Assembly: GCF_001468135.1 (NCBI RefSeq)
Contig: NZ_LNYU01000009.1
Location: forward strand, 71,295-123,833
DNA: 52,539 nt
Source: Legionella santicrucis
Lineage (GTDB): Bacteria; Pseudomonadota; Gammaproteobacteria; Legionellales; Legionellaceae
Direction: 5' to 3'
Part shown: positions 21,234-31,260 of the stretch, piece after piece
Layout of the letters: each line of letters starts with the position of its first letter
How positions within the stretch are numbered: position 1 is the stretch's first letter
Made by a program: the position numbers and the translations under genes
Notes under the pieces: generated by a model
The model's input: the letters and a program-made list of their open reading frames with translations, nothing else
The model's database searches: none
What the model was told of the DNA's origin: nothing

Positions 21234-21719
21234 TTATGCTCCATTCTGATGACTAAAATGTTTTGCTGAGGCTAATGCTAAATCAATAATTTTTTTAGAT
21301 TGTTCTTCACTTGCCTTAATTTGGCTGACATCAGTAATTAGTTCCAGTAAAAAACTAGATATTTCTGGTTCTGATAAGGAGCCGCTATAAAGGCACGATG
21401 CTTTTGCGAAGATATAATGTAGCAAGTTTTTGCTAATAGAAATTTTATCTTGTGAGACACCTTGCTCATGGAGGGAATCGCCAAATAATAACCAACCAGG
21501 AGATACTTGGAGTTTTGTTGCAATATCTACTAGTTTAACCGGTTCAGGAATGGCTTCGCCACGAAGATACTTACGGCATATTTGTAATGAATAACCGGTA
21601 ATTTCAGAAAGTTTATGGATACATACCCCAGAGGTAGAGCGTTGGGAATTATACCCTGCAGCAACCATGGCATCACGTAAACGATCAGCGAATTGTTTCG
21701 CTAGGTTGGTTTTTTCCAT
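21234..21719 (-). CDS. XRE-type helix-turn-helix regulator, 161 aa
   Basis: The N-terminal 80 residues look like a Cro/CI-type DNA-binding domain: LAKQFADRLRDAMVAAGY, then a helix-turn-helix around KLSEITGYSLQICRKYLRGEAIPEPVKLVDIATKLQ, ending in SPGWLLFGD, a common phage-repressor-like junction. The C-terminal 80 residues are helical with no peptidase motif. It is divergent from the small RNA gene, with the 19-bp palindrome at 21795-21813 between them, so it is an obvious candidate regulator of that RNA; this is inference. Confidence 0.85.
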   Translation of the reverse strand: MEKTNLAKQFADRLRDAMVAAGYNSQRSTSGVCIHKLSEITGYSLQICRKYLRGEAIPEPVKLVDIATKLQVSPGWLLFGDSLHEQGVSQDKISISKNLLHYIFAKASCLYSGSLSEPEISSFLLELITDVSQIKASEEQSKKIIDLALASAKHFSHQNGA

Positions 21720-21794
21720 AGTGGAGATGTGTTAGAAGTTTGGATTAGTATTAGTATAACAAAATGAAATTTATCCGCAAATAAAAATAACAAT

Positions 21795-21813
21795 AGGAAA
21801 CTTTAAGTTTCCT
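21795..21813. promoter_or_regulatory. 19-bp perfect palindrome, candidate operator
   Basis: AGGAAACTT-T-AAGTTTCCT is a perfect palindrome with 9-bp arms. It lies 14 bases before the TTGACA box of the small RNA promoter and 76 bases from the XRE gene start. This is the usual size for a dimeric regulator site, at about -67 to -49 relative to the predicted RNA start. Overlapping it downstream, TTAGAAATTT matches only the left half of the LetA site known from Legionella rsmY/rsmZ. Confidence 0.6.
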
Positions 21814-21827
21814 TTAGAAATTTAAAG

Positions 21828-21855
21828 TTGACAAACAAAACTAAATAATTATAAT
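21828..21855 (+). promoter_or_regulatory. Consensus sigma70 promoter of the small RNA
   Basis: TTGACA at 21828-21833 and TATAAT at 21850-21855 are both perfect consensus boxes, separated by 16 bases. Transcription is predicted to start at about 21862. No coding sequence follows in this direction before the terminator at 22017. Confidence 0.8.
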
Positions 21856-21861
21856 GTGTAC

Positions 21862-22024
21862 CTGAAACCAATAAAAAGGTTTCCACATTGTCCAAAGAAA
21901 ATATGTGATACATGATGGAACAAGTGTCACATATAGAGTCCAAGTAAAGAGAAAGTGGTGTCACATAGCACTTAACTTCGCAATAAGGCCTGAGTGGTTC
22001 CCCTTCCACTCAGGCCTTTCTTTT
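21862..22024 (+). ncRNA. Predicted small RNA, about 163 nt
   Basis: A compact transcription unit with its own consensus promoter and a strong terminator lies in the gap between two minus-strand regulator genes. Predicted structure: a 5' hairpin GAAACC/GGTTTC (21864-21869 with 21878-21883), and a 10-bp stem TATGTGATAC/GTGTCACATA (21902-21911 with 21924-21933, one G-U pair) whose 12-base loop contains ATGGA. An identical second copy of GTGTCACATA at 21958-21967 could pair with the same 5' arm instead. The terminator stem ends the RNA. It does not look like tmRNA, 4.5S, 6S or RNase P RNA, and has only one GGA, so it is not RsmY/Z-like. Family unknown; function not inferred. Confidence 0.7.
21986..22024 (+). 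terminator. Terminator of the small RNA
   Basis: AGGCCTGAGTGG and CCACTCAGGCCT form a perfect 12-bp stem with an 8-base loop, followed by TTCTTTT. It is the strongest hairpin in the window outside rRNA. Confidence 0.92.
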
Positions 22025-22079
22025 AAAGAGAAAGGAATCAGATTTTGGGTAGTAAATTTAAAATAGAATGAATTTTTTG

Positions 22080-22562
22080 TTATATATCTTTTAATAAATT
22101 CACCAGTAAATTAATCGAGTTAGCAAGATTTATCTGCTCATTTTCATCCAAAGCCTGCAGGTTTTCATTTAATCTATTATGGAGCAGGTATGGGGCAGCG
22201 CTTACAAATTCTCTTCCTTTTTCGGTTATATCGATATAAATGATGCGGCGATCTTTAATATCGCGTGTGCGAAGAACAAATTCTTTTTCTTCCAATCGAT
22301 CGATTACCCCTACTAAAGTACTCATTGATAAATATACTCTTTTAGAAAGAGTAGAGATTGTCATAATCCCATTTTCATAAATTTCATACAGGCATACGAT
22401 TTGTGGTACGGTTAAACCATAACATTTATTTAACCTTCTGGAATGAAAATCCATTTGTTGCATGATATTGCGTAAAGCAAGAATGATACTCTTAGAGCGC
22501 TGCTCAGATTGCATTTCGCTCGGTTTTTTTTTCTCATTATGGTTTTTTAAAATATTATTCAT
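22080..22562 (-). CDS. MarR family transcriptional regulator
   Basis: A winged helix-turn-helix repressor or activator of the MarR type. Visible are helix GLTVPQIVCLYEIYENG, recognition region TISTLSKRVYLSMSTLVGVIDRLEEKEFV and the wing RTRDIKDRRIIYIDITEKG, the family signature. 160 aa is typical. A charged N-terminal extension of about 25 residues precedes the domain. It is divergent from the YbdK-type ligase gene and may control it and itself through the palindrome at 22640-22653. Confidence 0.93.
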   Translation of the reverse strand: MNNILKNHNEKKKPSEMQSEQRSKSIILALRNIMQQMDFHSRRLNKCYGLTVPQIVCLYEIYENGIMTISTLSKRVYLSMSTLVGVIDRLEEKEFVLRTRDIKDRRIIYIDITEKGREFVSAAPYLLHNRLNENLQALDENEQINLANSINLLVNLLKDI

Positions 22563-22639
22563 GGATGGTCTTTCAAAGATTGAAGGTTGAAAAAAAGTAT
22601 ATTAACCGTTAGTATCCTTAAATAATTTGTATACGAATT

Positions 22640-22653
22640 ATATCAATAGATAT
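22640..22653. promoter_or_regulatory. Candidate MarR-type operator
   Basis: ATATC-AATA-GATAT, with 5-bp arms, lies between the divergent marR and ligase genes. TATCTATTG at about 22669-22677 repeats nine bases of it in inverse orientation. Assignment to the neighbouring regulator is inference. Confidence 0.4.
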
Positions 22654-22775
22654 GAATATTCAAGGCACTATCTATTGTACCTGACTATTTAATCTAACTA
22701 TATAGAGCTCCTCAAAAATATCGAAGAGCATGACTTGCCAATGGCATCCAATAATAATAAAAAGAAGGATTAATT

Positions 22776-23984
22776 ATGCGAAGTCAACTCAACGAATCCT
22801 TATCAAAATTAACCGAAGACACGCCTCAACCCAATAACCAAGAAGAAATTGATTTTAATAGTGGGGGAGTACTCACTTTAGGTGTAGAACTTGAGCTGCA
22901 ACTCATCAATGCAGAAACCTACAATCTATGTTCCAGAGCAGAAGATATTCTTGCAGCTATGTCTCATCTGGAAAAAATTAAGCCGGAATTTTACTTAAGC
23001 ACCATTGAAGTAAATACTAACAAATGTAAAATTGTTCAGGAAGTTGAAGATGATCTGTATGCAACATTATTTGAACTTCAACATGTATCGAAAAAACTTG
23101 GAATTTTACTCTCAACAACAGGCTCTCATCCCTTTTCTAAATATTCAGACTGGGAGATTTCACCTACAGCTCGTTATCTGGATTTAATTGATCGTAATCA
23201 ATGGCTTACGCGTCGTATGAGTGTTTATGGTTTGCATGTACACCTAGGTATGTCAAGTGGGGAAGAATGCATACGGTTTAATAATTTTTTTATGTATTTT
23301 CTTCCCCATTTATTAGCTCTTTCTTCAAGTTCCCCATTTTGGCAAGGAATAGACACCGGGCTTGCTTCATGCCGCCCGACTACGTATGAGGCTCTTCCTA
23401 CAGCAGGCCAACCTTACCATGTACGTTCATGGCAAGATTTTGAGCATTTGTATAAAACACTAAAATCATGTGGTTCCATCAAGTCGCTCAAGGACTTATG
23501 GTGGGATCTAAGACCAAGTCCAAATTTTGGAACATTGGAGATTCGTGTCTGTGATGGTACGGCGACACTTGCAGAAACATTGGCTCTAGTTGCATTGATA
23601 CATGTTCTTGCCCATTGGTTTGCTGATAATGGAAGTTGGCTTGAGTCCGTAGCCTATCCTCCTTATTGGCTTTCTCGAGAAAACAAATGGAGAGCAATTC
23701 GCTATGGTTTAGATGCGGAATTAGTCATGAGTACAGAAGGCAAAATCAAATTAATGCGTGACGATATTAATGAATGGATAGAAAAATTAAAACCTTATAT
23801 CGAGCAACTTAACTACCAAACCTATTTTGCAACTCTTCAAGCGATTATGAGTTCAGGAACAAGCACTGAGCGCCAGAGAAAAGTATTTTCGTACAATAAA
23901 TGTTTTAAAGATGTTGTGAAGCATAATGTGAGTGAGTTTTTACTGCAAGTTCCTTTATATAGACGTGAATTGATTGTTTCTTGA
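22776..23984 (+). CDS. Carboxylate-amine ligase, YbdK/GCS2 family
   Basis: A glutamate-cysteine-ligase type 2 family enzyme. Motifs seen: GVELELQLINAET (strand with catalytic Glu), STIEVNTNKCKIVQ, TGSHPF, YGLHVHLGM, and LRPSPNFGTLEIRVCDGTATLAE, all typical of YbdK-type ATP-dependent ligases. 402 aa is somewhat longer than E. coli YbdK (372), with a 25-residue N-terminal tail. YbdK proteins have weak glutamate-cysteine ligase activity, but the true substrate is uncertain. The start ATG 22776 has AAGAAGGA upstream. It is monocistronic and divergent from the MarR gene. Confidence 0.9.
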   Translation: MRSQLNESLSKLTEDTPQPNNQEEIDFNSGGVLTLGVELELQLINAETYNLCSRAEDILAAMSHLEKIKPEFYLSTIEVNTNKCKIVQEVEDDLYATLFELQHVSKKLGILLSTTGSHPFSKYSDWEISPTARYLDLIDRNQWLTRRMSVYGLHVHLGMSSGEECIRFNNFFMYFLPHLLALSSSSPFWQGIDTGLASCRPTTYEALPTAGQPYHVRSWQDFEHLYKTLKSCGSIKSLKDLWWDLRPSPNFGTLEIRVCDGTATLAETLALVALIHVLAHWFADNGSWLESVAYPPYWLSRENKWRAIRYGLDAELVMSTEGKIKLMRDDINEWIEKLKPYIEQLNYQTYFATLQAIMSSGTSTERQRKVFSYNKCFKDVVKHNVSEFLLQVPLYRRELIVS

Positions 23985-24014
23985 ACAAATGCAGGAACAA
24001 ATCTGTGAAATCAT

Positions 24015-24044
24015 TTGCTTTGTAACATCACCTTATTATATACT
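24015..24044 (+). promoter_or_regulatory. Promoter of tRNA-Val
   Basis: TTGCTT (24015-24020) and TATACT (24039-24044) are separated by 18 bases, about 30 bases before the mature tRNA. Confidence 0.6.
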
Positions 24045-24074
24045 TCCTGCCAATATAGATGCAGGTCAGTTTAT

Positions 24075-24149
24075 AGGCACGTAGCTCAGTGGTAGAGCAC
24101 CACCTTGACATGGTGGTGGTCGGTGGTTCGATCCCACTCGTGCCTACCA
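24075..24149 (+). tRNA. tRNA-Val (anticodon GAC)
   Basis: The cloverleaf is complete: acceptor AGGCACG/CGTGCCT, D arm GCTC/GAGC, anticodon stem CCACC/GGTGG with loop TTGACAT (GAC at 24107-24109), T arm with TTCGATC, and an encoded CCA. The discriminator base is A, as expected for valine. Confidence 0.97.
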
Positions 24150-24167
24150 TGCAACTGAATTAGTATT

Positions 24168-24206
24168 TCAGGAGTTGTCACTTTTTATATAGTGATTGAT
24201 GCCTGA
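24168..24206 (+). promoter_or_regulatory. Compound stem-loop in the thrS leader
   Basis: An outer stem TCAGG/CCTGA (24168-24172 with 24202-24206) encloses an inner stem TCACT/AGTGA (24178-24182 with 24191-24195). It lies between tRNA-Val and the terminator at 24232. It may be part of the tRNA 3' trailer or of a thrS control leader. Confidence 0.45.
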
Positions 24207-24231
24207 AGCTGAATCCATTAAAAGTTTTAAG

Positions 24232-24255
24232 CCCTGCCATGCAGGGTTTTTTTTT
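24232..24255 (+). terminator. Terminator directly before thrS (possible attenuator)
   Basis: CCCTGC/GCAGGG with a 3-base CAT loop is followed by nine T. It ends only 20 bases before the thrS start. It can end the tRNA-Val transcript, but any thrS mRNA started upstream must read through it, which suggests attenuation. Confidence 0.85.
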
Positions 24256-24275
24256 AGATGCTTACGGATAAAATC

Positions 24276-26216
24276 ATGCCAAACATTAAATTACCTGATG
24301 GAAGTGTAAAACAGTTTGAAGCACCTTTAACTGTATATGATGTCGCTCATAGTATAAGCCCTGGGCTTGCTAAGGCCGCTTTGGCTGGTCGAGTTGATAA
24401 CCGATTAGTGGATACTTCCTATCTGATTAAAAATGATTGCGCATTGATGATTCTTACTGAAAAGCAAGAAGAGAGTCTCGAGGTGATTCGTCACTCCGCT
24501 GCTCATTTATTAGCACAAGCCGTTAAAAGTATTTTTCCCTCAGCTCAAGTAACTATTGGTCCAGTGATTGAAGATGGCTTTTATTATGATTTTGCTTTCC
24601 AAAGAGCCTTTACTCCCGAAGATTTGGAGTTAATTGAAGCCAAAATGGCGGAATTGGCAAAAGCAAATTATCCTGTGACTCGCAGAGAATTGCCGCGTGA
24701 TGAGGCAATCCAGTATTTTAAGAGTATTGGCGAAGAATATAAAGCGAAGATTATTGCTGATATTCCTAAAGATGAAGTGCTCTCGTTATACAAACAAGGT
24801 GATTTTGAAGATCTATGTCGTGGTCCTCATGTCCCTGCAACTGGTTTTTTAAAAGCATTCAAATTAACTAAATTAGCAGGAGCATATTGGCGTGGTGACT
24901 CCAATAATGAGATGTTACAACGTATTTATGGTACTGCTTGGGCTGATAAAAAGGCGCTGGCTGATTATTTGTTCCGTATGGAAGAGGCTGAAAAACGTGA
25001 TCATCGTAAATTAGGCAAGAGTTTGGAGTTGTTTCACTTTCAAGATATTGCCCCTGGAATGGTTTTTTGGCATCCCAAAGGTTGGACTATTTATCAAGAG
25101 TTAGAGCGCTATATGCGTCATCGCTTGGCTGATTTTGGTTATCAAGAAATTAGAACACCACAGTTAGTTGATCGCGTGCTTTGGGAAAAGTCAGGCCATT
25201 GGGCTAATTTTAGAGATGAAATGTTTGTTACTGAAACAGAAAATCGTCACTATGCAGTAAAACCAATGAATTGTCCTTGCCATGTTCAAGTATTTAATCA
25301 AGGCTTAAAAAGCTATAGAGATTTACCTTTAAGATTTTCGGAATTTGGTAATTGTCACCGCTGTGAACCCTCAGGCTCATTGCATGGCCTCATGCGAGTT
25401 CGCAATATGGTTCAAGATGATGCCCATATTTTTTGTACTGAAGATCAAATTCAATCAGAAGTAGCGATGATGTTAGAGTTAGTCCAATCTGTATATATTG
25501 ATTTTGGGTTTAAAGAAATTAAGTATCGTTTGGCATTACGCCCTGAAAAAAGAGTAGGCAGTGATGATGTTTGGGATAAAGCCGAAGCTGCTTTAAAACA
25601 AGCGATGAAAGACAGAAATATAGAATGGGTTGATGCACCTGGTGAGGGTGCTTTTTATGGCCCTAAAATTGAATGTTCCTTAGCTGATTGCTTAGGTAGA
25701 ATTTGGCAATGTGGTACGATACAAGTTGATTTTTCGATGCCTGGGCGATTGGATGCTGTTTATATTGCCGAAGATGGTAGCAAACAAATTCCGGTCATGC
25801 TGCATCGTGCGATCCTAGGATCATTTGAACGTTTTATGGGAATTTTGATCGAACATTACGCAGGAAAGCTGCCTTTGTGGTTATCACCGGTGCAAGCAGT
25901 AATTATGACAATTAGTGAAAAACAGAACGAGTATGCAGAAAAAGTAACACAAATTTTGCAAAAAAGAGGAATTCGTGCCAACTTTGACTTGAGAAATGAG
26001 AAAATTGGTTTTAAAATTCGCGAGCATACTTTACAAAAAATCCCATATCTATTAGTAATAGGGGATAAAGAAGTTGAGTCAGGCCAAGTAGCAGTGCGTA
26101 CACGAGAAGGTACAGACTTAGGTGTGATGACAATAGATACAATTTGTGATACCTTGATGCAAGAAATTGCTCATAAAGGGTCAGTTATTAATAAGCAGGG
26201 GGGATTAAACCATTAG
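24276..26216 (+). CDS. thrS: Threonyl-tRNA synthetase
   Basis: A class II synthetase that charges tRNA-Thr and edits mischarged Ser. Domains in order: TGS (1-62), the editing domain with [10 protein letters not shown] and the [12 protein letters not shown] metal site (about 65-240), the catalytic core with [20 protein letters not shown] and VQDDAHIFC (about 245-535), and an anticodon-binding domain. The zinc ligands (Cys in NCPCH and two His) are in place. ATG 24276 gives [10 protein letters not shown] as in orthologues; an in-frame ATG at 24258 would add six residues. It heads thrS-infC-rpmI-rplT. Confidence 0.97.
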   Translation: MPNIKLPDGSVKQFEAPLTVYDVAHSISPGLAKAALAGRVDNRLVDTSYLIKNDCALMILTEKQEESLEVIRHSAAHLLAQAVKSIFPSAQVTIGPVIEDGFYYDFAFQRAFTPEDLELIEAKMAELAKANYPVTRRELPRDEAIQYFKSIGEEYKAKIIADIPKDEVLSLYKQGDFEDLCRGPHVPATGFLKAFKLTKLAGAYWRGDSNNEMLQRIYGTAWADKKALADYLFRMEEAEKRDHRKLGKSLELFHFQDIAPGMVFWHPKGWTIYQELERYMRHRLADFGYQEIRTPQLVDRVLWEKSGHWANFRDEMFVTETENRHYAVKPMNCPCHVQVFNQGLKSYRDLPLRFSEFGNCHRCEPSGSLHGLMRVRNMVQDDAHIFCTEDQIQSEVAMMLELVQSVYIDFGFKEIKYRLALRPEKRVGSDDVWDKAEAALKQAMKDRNIEWVDAPGEGAFYGPKIECSLADCLGRIWQCGTIQVDFSMPGRLDAVYIAEDGSKQIPVMLHRAILGSFERFMGILIEHYAGKLPLWLSPVQAVIMTISEKQNEYAEKVTQILQKRGIRANFDLRNEKIGFKIREHTLQKIPYLLVIGDKEVESGQVAVRTREGTDLGVMTIDTICDTLMQEIAHKGSVINKQGGLNH

Positions 26217-26751
26217 TGCACCAACTAAGCGTGAAAATGATCGCGCACGAATTAATGAACAGATCAATGTACCTGAGGTACGCTTAATTGATGTCGATGG
26301 TAATCAGGCAGGAATTGTTTCCACACGTGAAGCCCTGCGTGCAGCGGAAGAAGGTGGATTGGATCTAGTGGAAATTTCTCCAACAGCCAAACCCCCTGTA
26401 TGCCGTATCATGGATTATGGTAAGTTTCTCTTTGAGCTGAGTAAAAAACAAGCCGAAGCTAGAAAAAAGCAGAAGCAAATTCAGGTTAAAGAATTAAAAT
26501 TCCGTCCAACAACGGAAGATGGAGATTATCAGGTCAAGCTACGCAACCTGATCCGTTTCCTAAATCATGGTGATAAAGTCAAAATTACGCTGCGTTTTCG
26601 TGGTCGTGAAATGGCTCATCAAGAGCTGGGTATGAAAATTCTTGAGCGTATTCAGCAGGATACAGCTGAGTTTGCCGTTGTGGAGCAGCAGGCAAAACGC
26701 GAAGGAAGACAGCTACTGATGGTATTATCGCCCAAAAAAACTAAAAGCTGA
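26212..26751 (+). CDS. infC: Translation initiation factor IF-3, AUU start
   Basis: IF3 binds the 30S subunit and rejects non-canonical start codons. No ATG or GTG fits: reading in frame from [22 protein letters not shown] upstream gives [19 protein letters not shown], preceded by ATT at 26212. An AGGGGGGA Shine-Dalgarno lies eight bases before it. AUU is the start of infC in E. coli, where it allows IF3 to repress its own translation. The start overlaps the thrS stop (cATTAGt). 179 aa matches E. coli IF3 (180). The shorter version from ATG 26359 would lack the N-terminal domain. Confidence 0.95.
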   Translation: MSAPTKRENDRARINEQINVPEVRLIDVDGNQAGIVSTREALRAAEEGGLDLVEISPTAKPPVCRIMDYGKFLFELSKKQAEARKKQKQIQVKELKFRPTTEDGDYQVKLRNLIRFLNHGDKVKITLRFRGREMAHQELGMKILERIQQDTAEFAVVEQQAKREGRQLLMVLSPKKTKS

Positions 26752-26772
26752 GTAAATGCGGAGTACATTGTT

Positions 26773-26973
26773 ATGCCGAAGTTGAAGTCACATCGCGGAG
26801 CGTCTAAGCGCTTCCGTAAAACAGCAAGTGGCGCGATTAAACGTCGCGGTGCTTATAGGAATCACATCCTCACTAAAAAGTCTACCAAGCAAAAACGTCA
26901 TTTGCGCGTTGAAGCTGGAACTTTAAAGCCATGCGATGCACGTTTGGCAGAACGTATGTTGCACGGTAGTTAA
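26773..26973 (+). CDS. rpmI: Ribosomal protein bL35
   Basis: A 66-aa basic large-subunit protein starting [20 protein letters not shown], with [15 protein letters not shown] in the middle; both are diagnostic of L35. It lies 21 bases after infC and 14 before rplT in the conserved infC-rpmI-rplT order, where L20 is known in E. coli to repress L35 and L20 synthesis. No clear rplT-type operator structure could be confirmed by eye. Confidence 0.97.
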   Translation: MPKLKSHRGASKRFRKTASGAIKRRGAYRNHILTKKSTKQKRHLRVEAGTLKPCDARLAERMLHGS

Positions 26974-26987
26974 GGAGGAAATGAAAA

Positions 26988-27347
26988 ATGCCAAGAGTTA
27001 AACGTGGTGTGATCGCCAAAGCGCGTCACAAAAAGGTTATGGATCAGGCAAAAGGTTATTACGGCGCTCGTAGTCGAACCTATCGCATGGCCAAACAAGC
27101 AGTAATTAAAGCAGGTCAATACGCATATCGTGATAGACGTCAGAAAAAACGTCAGTTTCGTGCATTGTGGATCACTCGTATTAATGCACAAGCTCGTGAG
27201 TGTGGTTTATCATACAGCCGCTTAATTGATGGATTGAAGAAAGCATCAATTGAATTGGATAGAAAAATATTGGCTGATCTGGCTGTTCATGACAAGGTAG
27301 CCTTTGCTGCAATTGCAGAACAAGCTAAAGCTGCATTAGCACAATAG
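26988..27347 (+). CDS. rplT: Ribosomal protein bL20
   Basis: A 119-aa 23S rRNA-binding assembly protein with the typical N-terminus [33 protein letters not shown] region and a compact C-terminal helical domain ([21 protein letters not shown]). It is preceded by a strong AAGGAGGAAATG ribosome binding site at 26973-26984. It is the last ribosomal gene of the operon; the terminator at 27432 follows. Confidence 0.97.
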   Translation: MPRVKRGVIAKARHKKVMDQAKGYYGARSRTYRMAKQAVIKAGQYAYRDRRQKKRQFRALWITRINAQARECGLSYSRLIDGLKKASIELDRKILADLAVHDKVAFAAIAEQAKAALAQ

Positions 27348-27403
27348 TCTTTTAAGGTGTTCTTTTCTTGGAGTTTATAATCCTAGAATAATAACATGAC
27401 TAA

Positions 27404-28483
<1,080 letters not shown>

Positions 28484-28578
28484 GGTGTAGGGGTTGTTAA
28501 TATGTTTCGATGACCATGCGTTTATGGTACGAATTGAAAATATCTCGAGTAAAATCAATCATGCAGTAAGGACTTTAG

Positions 28579-30960
28579 ATGAAATTAAGTAAATTGTGGT
28601 TACGTGAATGGGTAAATTTCTCATTATCTGAACAAGAATTGGCAAGCCAACTAACTATGGCTGGTTTGGAAGTGGATGCTGTAAGCCCTGTAGCAGGAGA
28701 GTTTTCTCATGTAATCGTTGCTGAAGTTCTTAGCACAAAACCTCATCCTAATGCAGATAAATTGACTTTATGCGAAGTAAACGCAAATACAGAGAAACCA
28801 TTACAAATCGTTTGTGGTGCTTCGAATGTAAGAGCCGGATTAAAAGTGGCTTTAGCCATGGTTGGGGCGCGCTTGCCAGGTGGTTTTAATATCAAAGAAT
28901 CAAAGTTACGAGGCGAGCTTTCACAAGGAATGCTCTGCTCAGTCAGTGAATTGGGAATGGCAGAGCAATCTGATGGAATTATGGAGTTAGAGAGTGATGC
29001 CCCTGTAGGAATGGATTTGCGCGAGTATCTTACACTTGATGATCATATATTGGATATTGATTTAACACCTAACCGAGCAGATTGTTTTAGTGTTTTAGGT
29101 ATTGCACGTGAAGTTGCCGTATTGAATAAGTTACCCTTATTGGAAAAAGAGATTGCTGCGGTTACTCCAAGTATTGATGATGTATTTCCAATACAATTGA
29201 ACAATCCGGAAGCATGCTCACGTTATTGTGGTCGTGTCATTCGTAAGATAAATACTCAAGCAAATACCCCTTTATGGATGAGTGAACGTTTACGCCGAAG
29301 CGGCATTAGAGCCGTTCACCCTGTTGTTGATGTAATGAATTATGTCATGCTTGAATTAGGTCAACCCATGCATGCTTTTGATTTGGGTGCAATCAACGGC
29401 GAAATAAACATACGTTATAGCAATCAACAAGAGCAATTAGAGTTACTTGATGGTCAAAAATTAACTTTGAACGAGACCGTATTAGTGATTGCAGATCAAG
29501 AAAAACCTTTGGCAATGGCAGGCATTATGGGTGGTGAAGCAAGCTCTGTGCAGGTGCATACCACTGATGTATTTTTAGAAAGTGCCTTTTTCAATCCCAT
29601 AGTCATTGCAGGGGTAGCAAGAAAGTTTGGTCTGTTTAGCGATTCATCGCAACGTTTTGAGCGCGGTGTTGATCCAAGTTTGCAAATCAAAGCTTTAGAA
29701 AGGGCTACTGCACTAATTTTAGAAGTTGCTGGTGGCGAAGCGGGACCCATTATTGAGACCGCTAATCAAAAATATTTACCGAGCACAGTACATTTTTCTT
29801 TTGATACCGAAAAAGTTAAAAAACTAACTGGACTTAATATTTCTTTGAAGGAAATAAAACGTTTTCTTGAAGGTTTAGGTATCTCGATTACACGTGAGCA
29901 AAATCATTTTCTGGAGGTGAACATCCCTTCACATCGCTTTGATATCCAGCGAGATGAGGATTTAGTAGAGGAAATAATTCGTCTTTATGGATACGATAAT
30001 TTACATGCTGAACCTACATATACGCTAGTACAGGCAGGAAAAACATGCAGTAATGAAGAAATAGCAACGATAGTAGCACATTGGTTTGCAAATAAAGGAT
30101 ATCATGAAACGATCAGTTACAGTTTTGTTGATCCTGAATTACAACATGAGCTTTATCCGCATAAAGAGTTTATGCAATTACTTAATCCTATTTCTTCTGA
30201 GTTATCGCAAATGCGTGCAGGGATGTGGCCTGGTTTAATTGCGTCACTGATTTATAATGTACACCGCCAACAAAATGAGGTTAAGTTTTTTGAAATTGGT
30301 GTGGTTTTTGATGTACACCAAGGGCAGCTAAAAGAACGTCCTTGCATTGCCGGTTTGTTGATGGGGGAGCAAGGGAGTGTTAATTGGAGTGAAACGACTC
30401 GATTGTATGATTTTTTTGACTTAAAAGGAGATCTGCAATCTTTATTTGCTTCATTAAAACTTAAGCAAGTAGAGTTTATTGCCACAACTCATGAAGCATT
30501 GCATCCTGGACAATCCGCTCAAATCAACATAAATAATGTTTCCTCAGGCTGGATAGGAACATTGCATCCTCGTTTAGCAGATGCTTTGGATTTAAATCAC
30601 GATGTTCTTCTTTTTGAAATCAACTTAGAGGCCTTAATAGGACATGAATCGCCTCGCTATAAACCGATTTCAAAATATCCCCAAATTCGCAGAGATTTAT
30701 CATTCTTAGTCGATAATGATATCGAGGTCATGCAAATCGAATCAGCAGTAAGAACTACTGTAAAAGAAAATTGGTTAAAATCTTTTGATGTCTTTGATGT
30801 ATATACTGGAGAAGGTGTTCCTTTAGGTAAGAAAAGCTTGGCAATTTCTATAACAATTCAAGATGAAAGCCGTACTTTGGTTGATACCGAGATTAATTCT
30901 TTAATTGATGCTATAATCAATACGTTAGAGAATAAATTTTCAATCATATTGAGGGAGTAA
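28579..30960 (+). CDS. pheT: Phenylalanyl-tRNA synthetase beta subunit
   Basis: The 793-aa non-catalytic subunit that binds and proofreads tRNA-Phe. Domain order: N-terminal [28 protein letters not shown], the tRNA-binding OB fold (about 40-150, [24 protein letters not shown]), the B3/B4 editing module, the B5 domain, the catalytic-like fold and a C-terminal anticodon-binding domain (about 700-793, [16 protein letters not shown]). Length matches E. coli PheT (795). It is followed after 2 bases by ihfA. Confidence 0.97.
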   Translation: MKLSKLWLREWVNFSLSEQELASQLTMAGLEVDAVSPVAGEFSHVIVAEVLSTKPHPNADKLTLCEVNANTEKPLQIVCGASNVRAGLKVALAMVGARLPGGFNIKESKLRGELSQGMLCSVSELGMAEQSDGIMELESDAPVGMDLREYLTLDDHILDIDLTPNRADCFSVLGIAREVAVLNKLPLLEKEIAAVTPSIDDVFPIQLNNPEACSRYCGRVIRKINTQANTPLWMSERLRRSGIRAVHPVVDVMNYVMLELGQPMHAFDLGAINGEINIRYSNQQEQLELLDGQKLTLNETVLVIADQEKPLAMAGIMGGEASSVQVHTTDVFLESAFFNPIVIAGVARKFGLFSDSSQRFERGVDPSLQIKALERATALILEVAGGEAGPIIETANQKYLPSTVHFSFDTEKVKKLTGLNISLKEIKRFLEGLGISITREQNHFLEVNIPSHRFDIQRDEDLVEEIIRLYGYDNLHAEPTYTLVQAGKTCSNEEIATIVAHWFANKGYHETISYSFVDPELQHELYPHKEFMQLLNPISSELSQMRAGMWPGLIASLIYNVHRQQNEVKFFEIGVVFDVHQGQLKERPCIAGLLMGEQGSVNWSETTRLYDFFDLKGDLQSLFASLKLKQVEFIATTHEALHPGQSAQININNVSSGWIGTLHPRLADALDLNHDVLLFEINLEALIGHESPRYKPISKYPQIRRDLSFLVDNDIEVMQIESAVRTTVKENWLKSFDVFDVYTGEGVPLGKKSLAISITIQDESRTLVDTEINSLIDAIINTLENKFSIILRE

Positions 30961-30962
30961 TC

Positions 30963-31256
30963 GTGAATGCATTGAGCAAAGCTATAATGGCAGAGACCTT
31001 GTGTGATGAATTAAAGCTGTCCAAACCTGCATCAAAAGAGATGGTCGAAAATTTTTTTGAAGAATTACGACATGCTCTTGAGCATGGACATCATGTCAAA
31101 TTATCTGGATTTGGTAATTTTACCCTAAGAGATAAACCACAAAGGCCAGGCAGAAACCCAAAGACTGGAGAAGAAATTCCCGTGGTGGCTAGAAGGGTTG
31201 TGACTTTTAAACCAGGTTTGAAGCTAAAAAGCAAAATTGAATCTATAGGAAAATAA
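30963..31256 (+). CDS. ihfA: Integration host factor subunit alpha
   Basis: The alpha subunit of the DNA-bending heterodimer IHF, 97 aa. Signatures are [28 protein letters not shown], with the beta-arm Pro that intercalates DNA, and [13 protein letters not shown]. The start codon is GTG at 30963 with GAGGGAG upstream. The pheST-ihfA order is conserved in gammaproteobacteria. In Legionella, IHF affects stationary-phase and transmission genes, including regulatory RNAs (established for L. pneumophila). Confidence 0.96.
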   Translation: MNALSKAIMAETLCDELKLSKPASKEMVENFFEELRHALEHGHHVKLSGFGNFTLRDKPQRPGRNPKTGEEIPVVARRVVTFKPGLKLKSKIESIGK

Positions 31257-31260
31257 TTCA

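Noticed and set aside
21912..21947. Tiny ORF (MMEQVSHIESK) inside the small RNA
   Set aside because: There is no Shine-Dalgarno before it and the region is explained by RNA pairing.
21803..22009. Minus-strand 68-aa ORF across the small RNA gene
   Set aside because: It is antisense to a promoter, hairpins and terminator, and its composition is not protein-like.
21862..22024. RsmY/RsmZ or 6S identity for the small RNA
   Set aside because: Only one GGA motif is present and only half of a LetA-type site. The ends do not close into a 6S-like long helix.
26970..27191. Minus-strand ORF over rplT
   Set aside because: It is antisense to a clear ribosomal protein gene.
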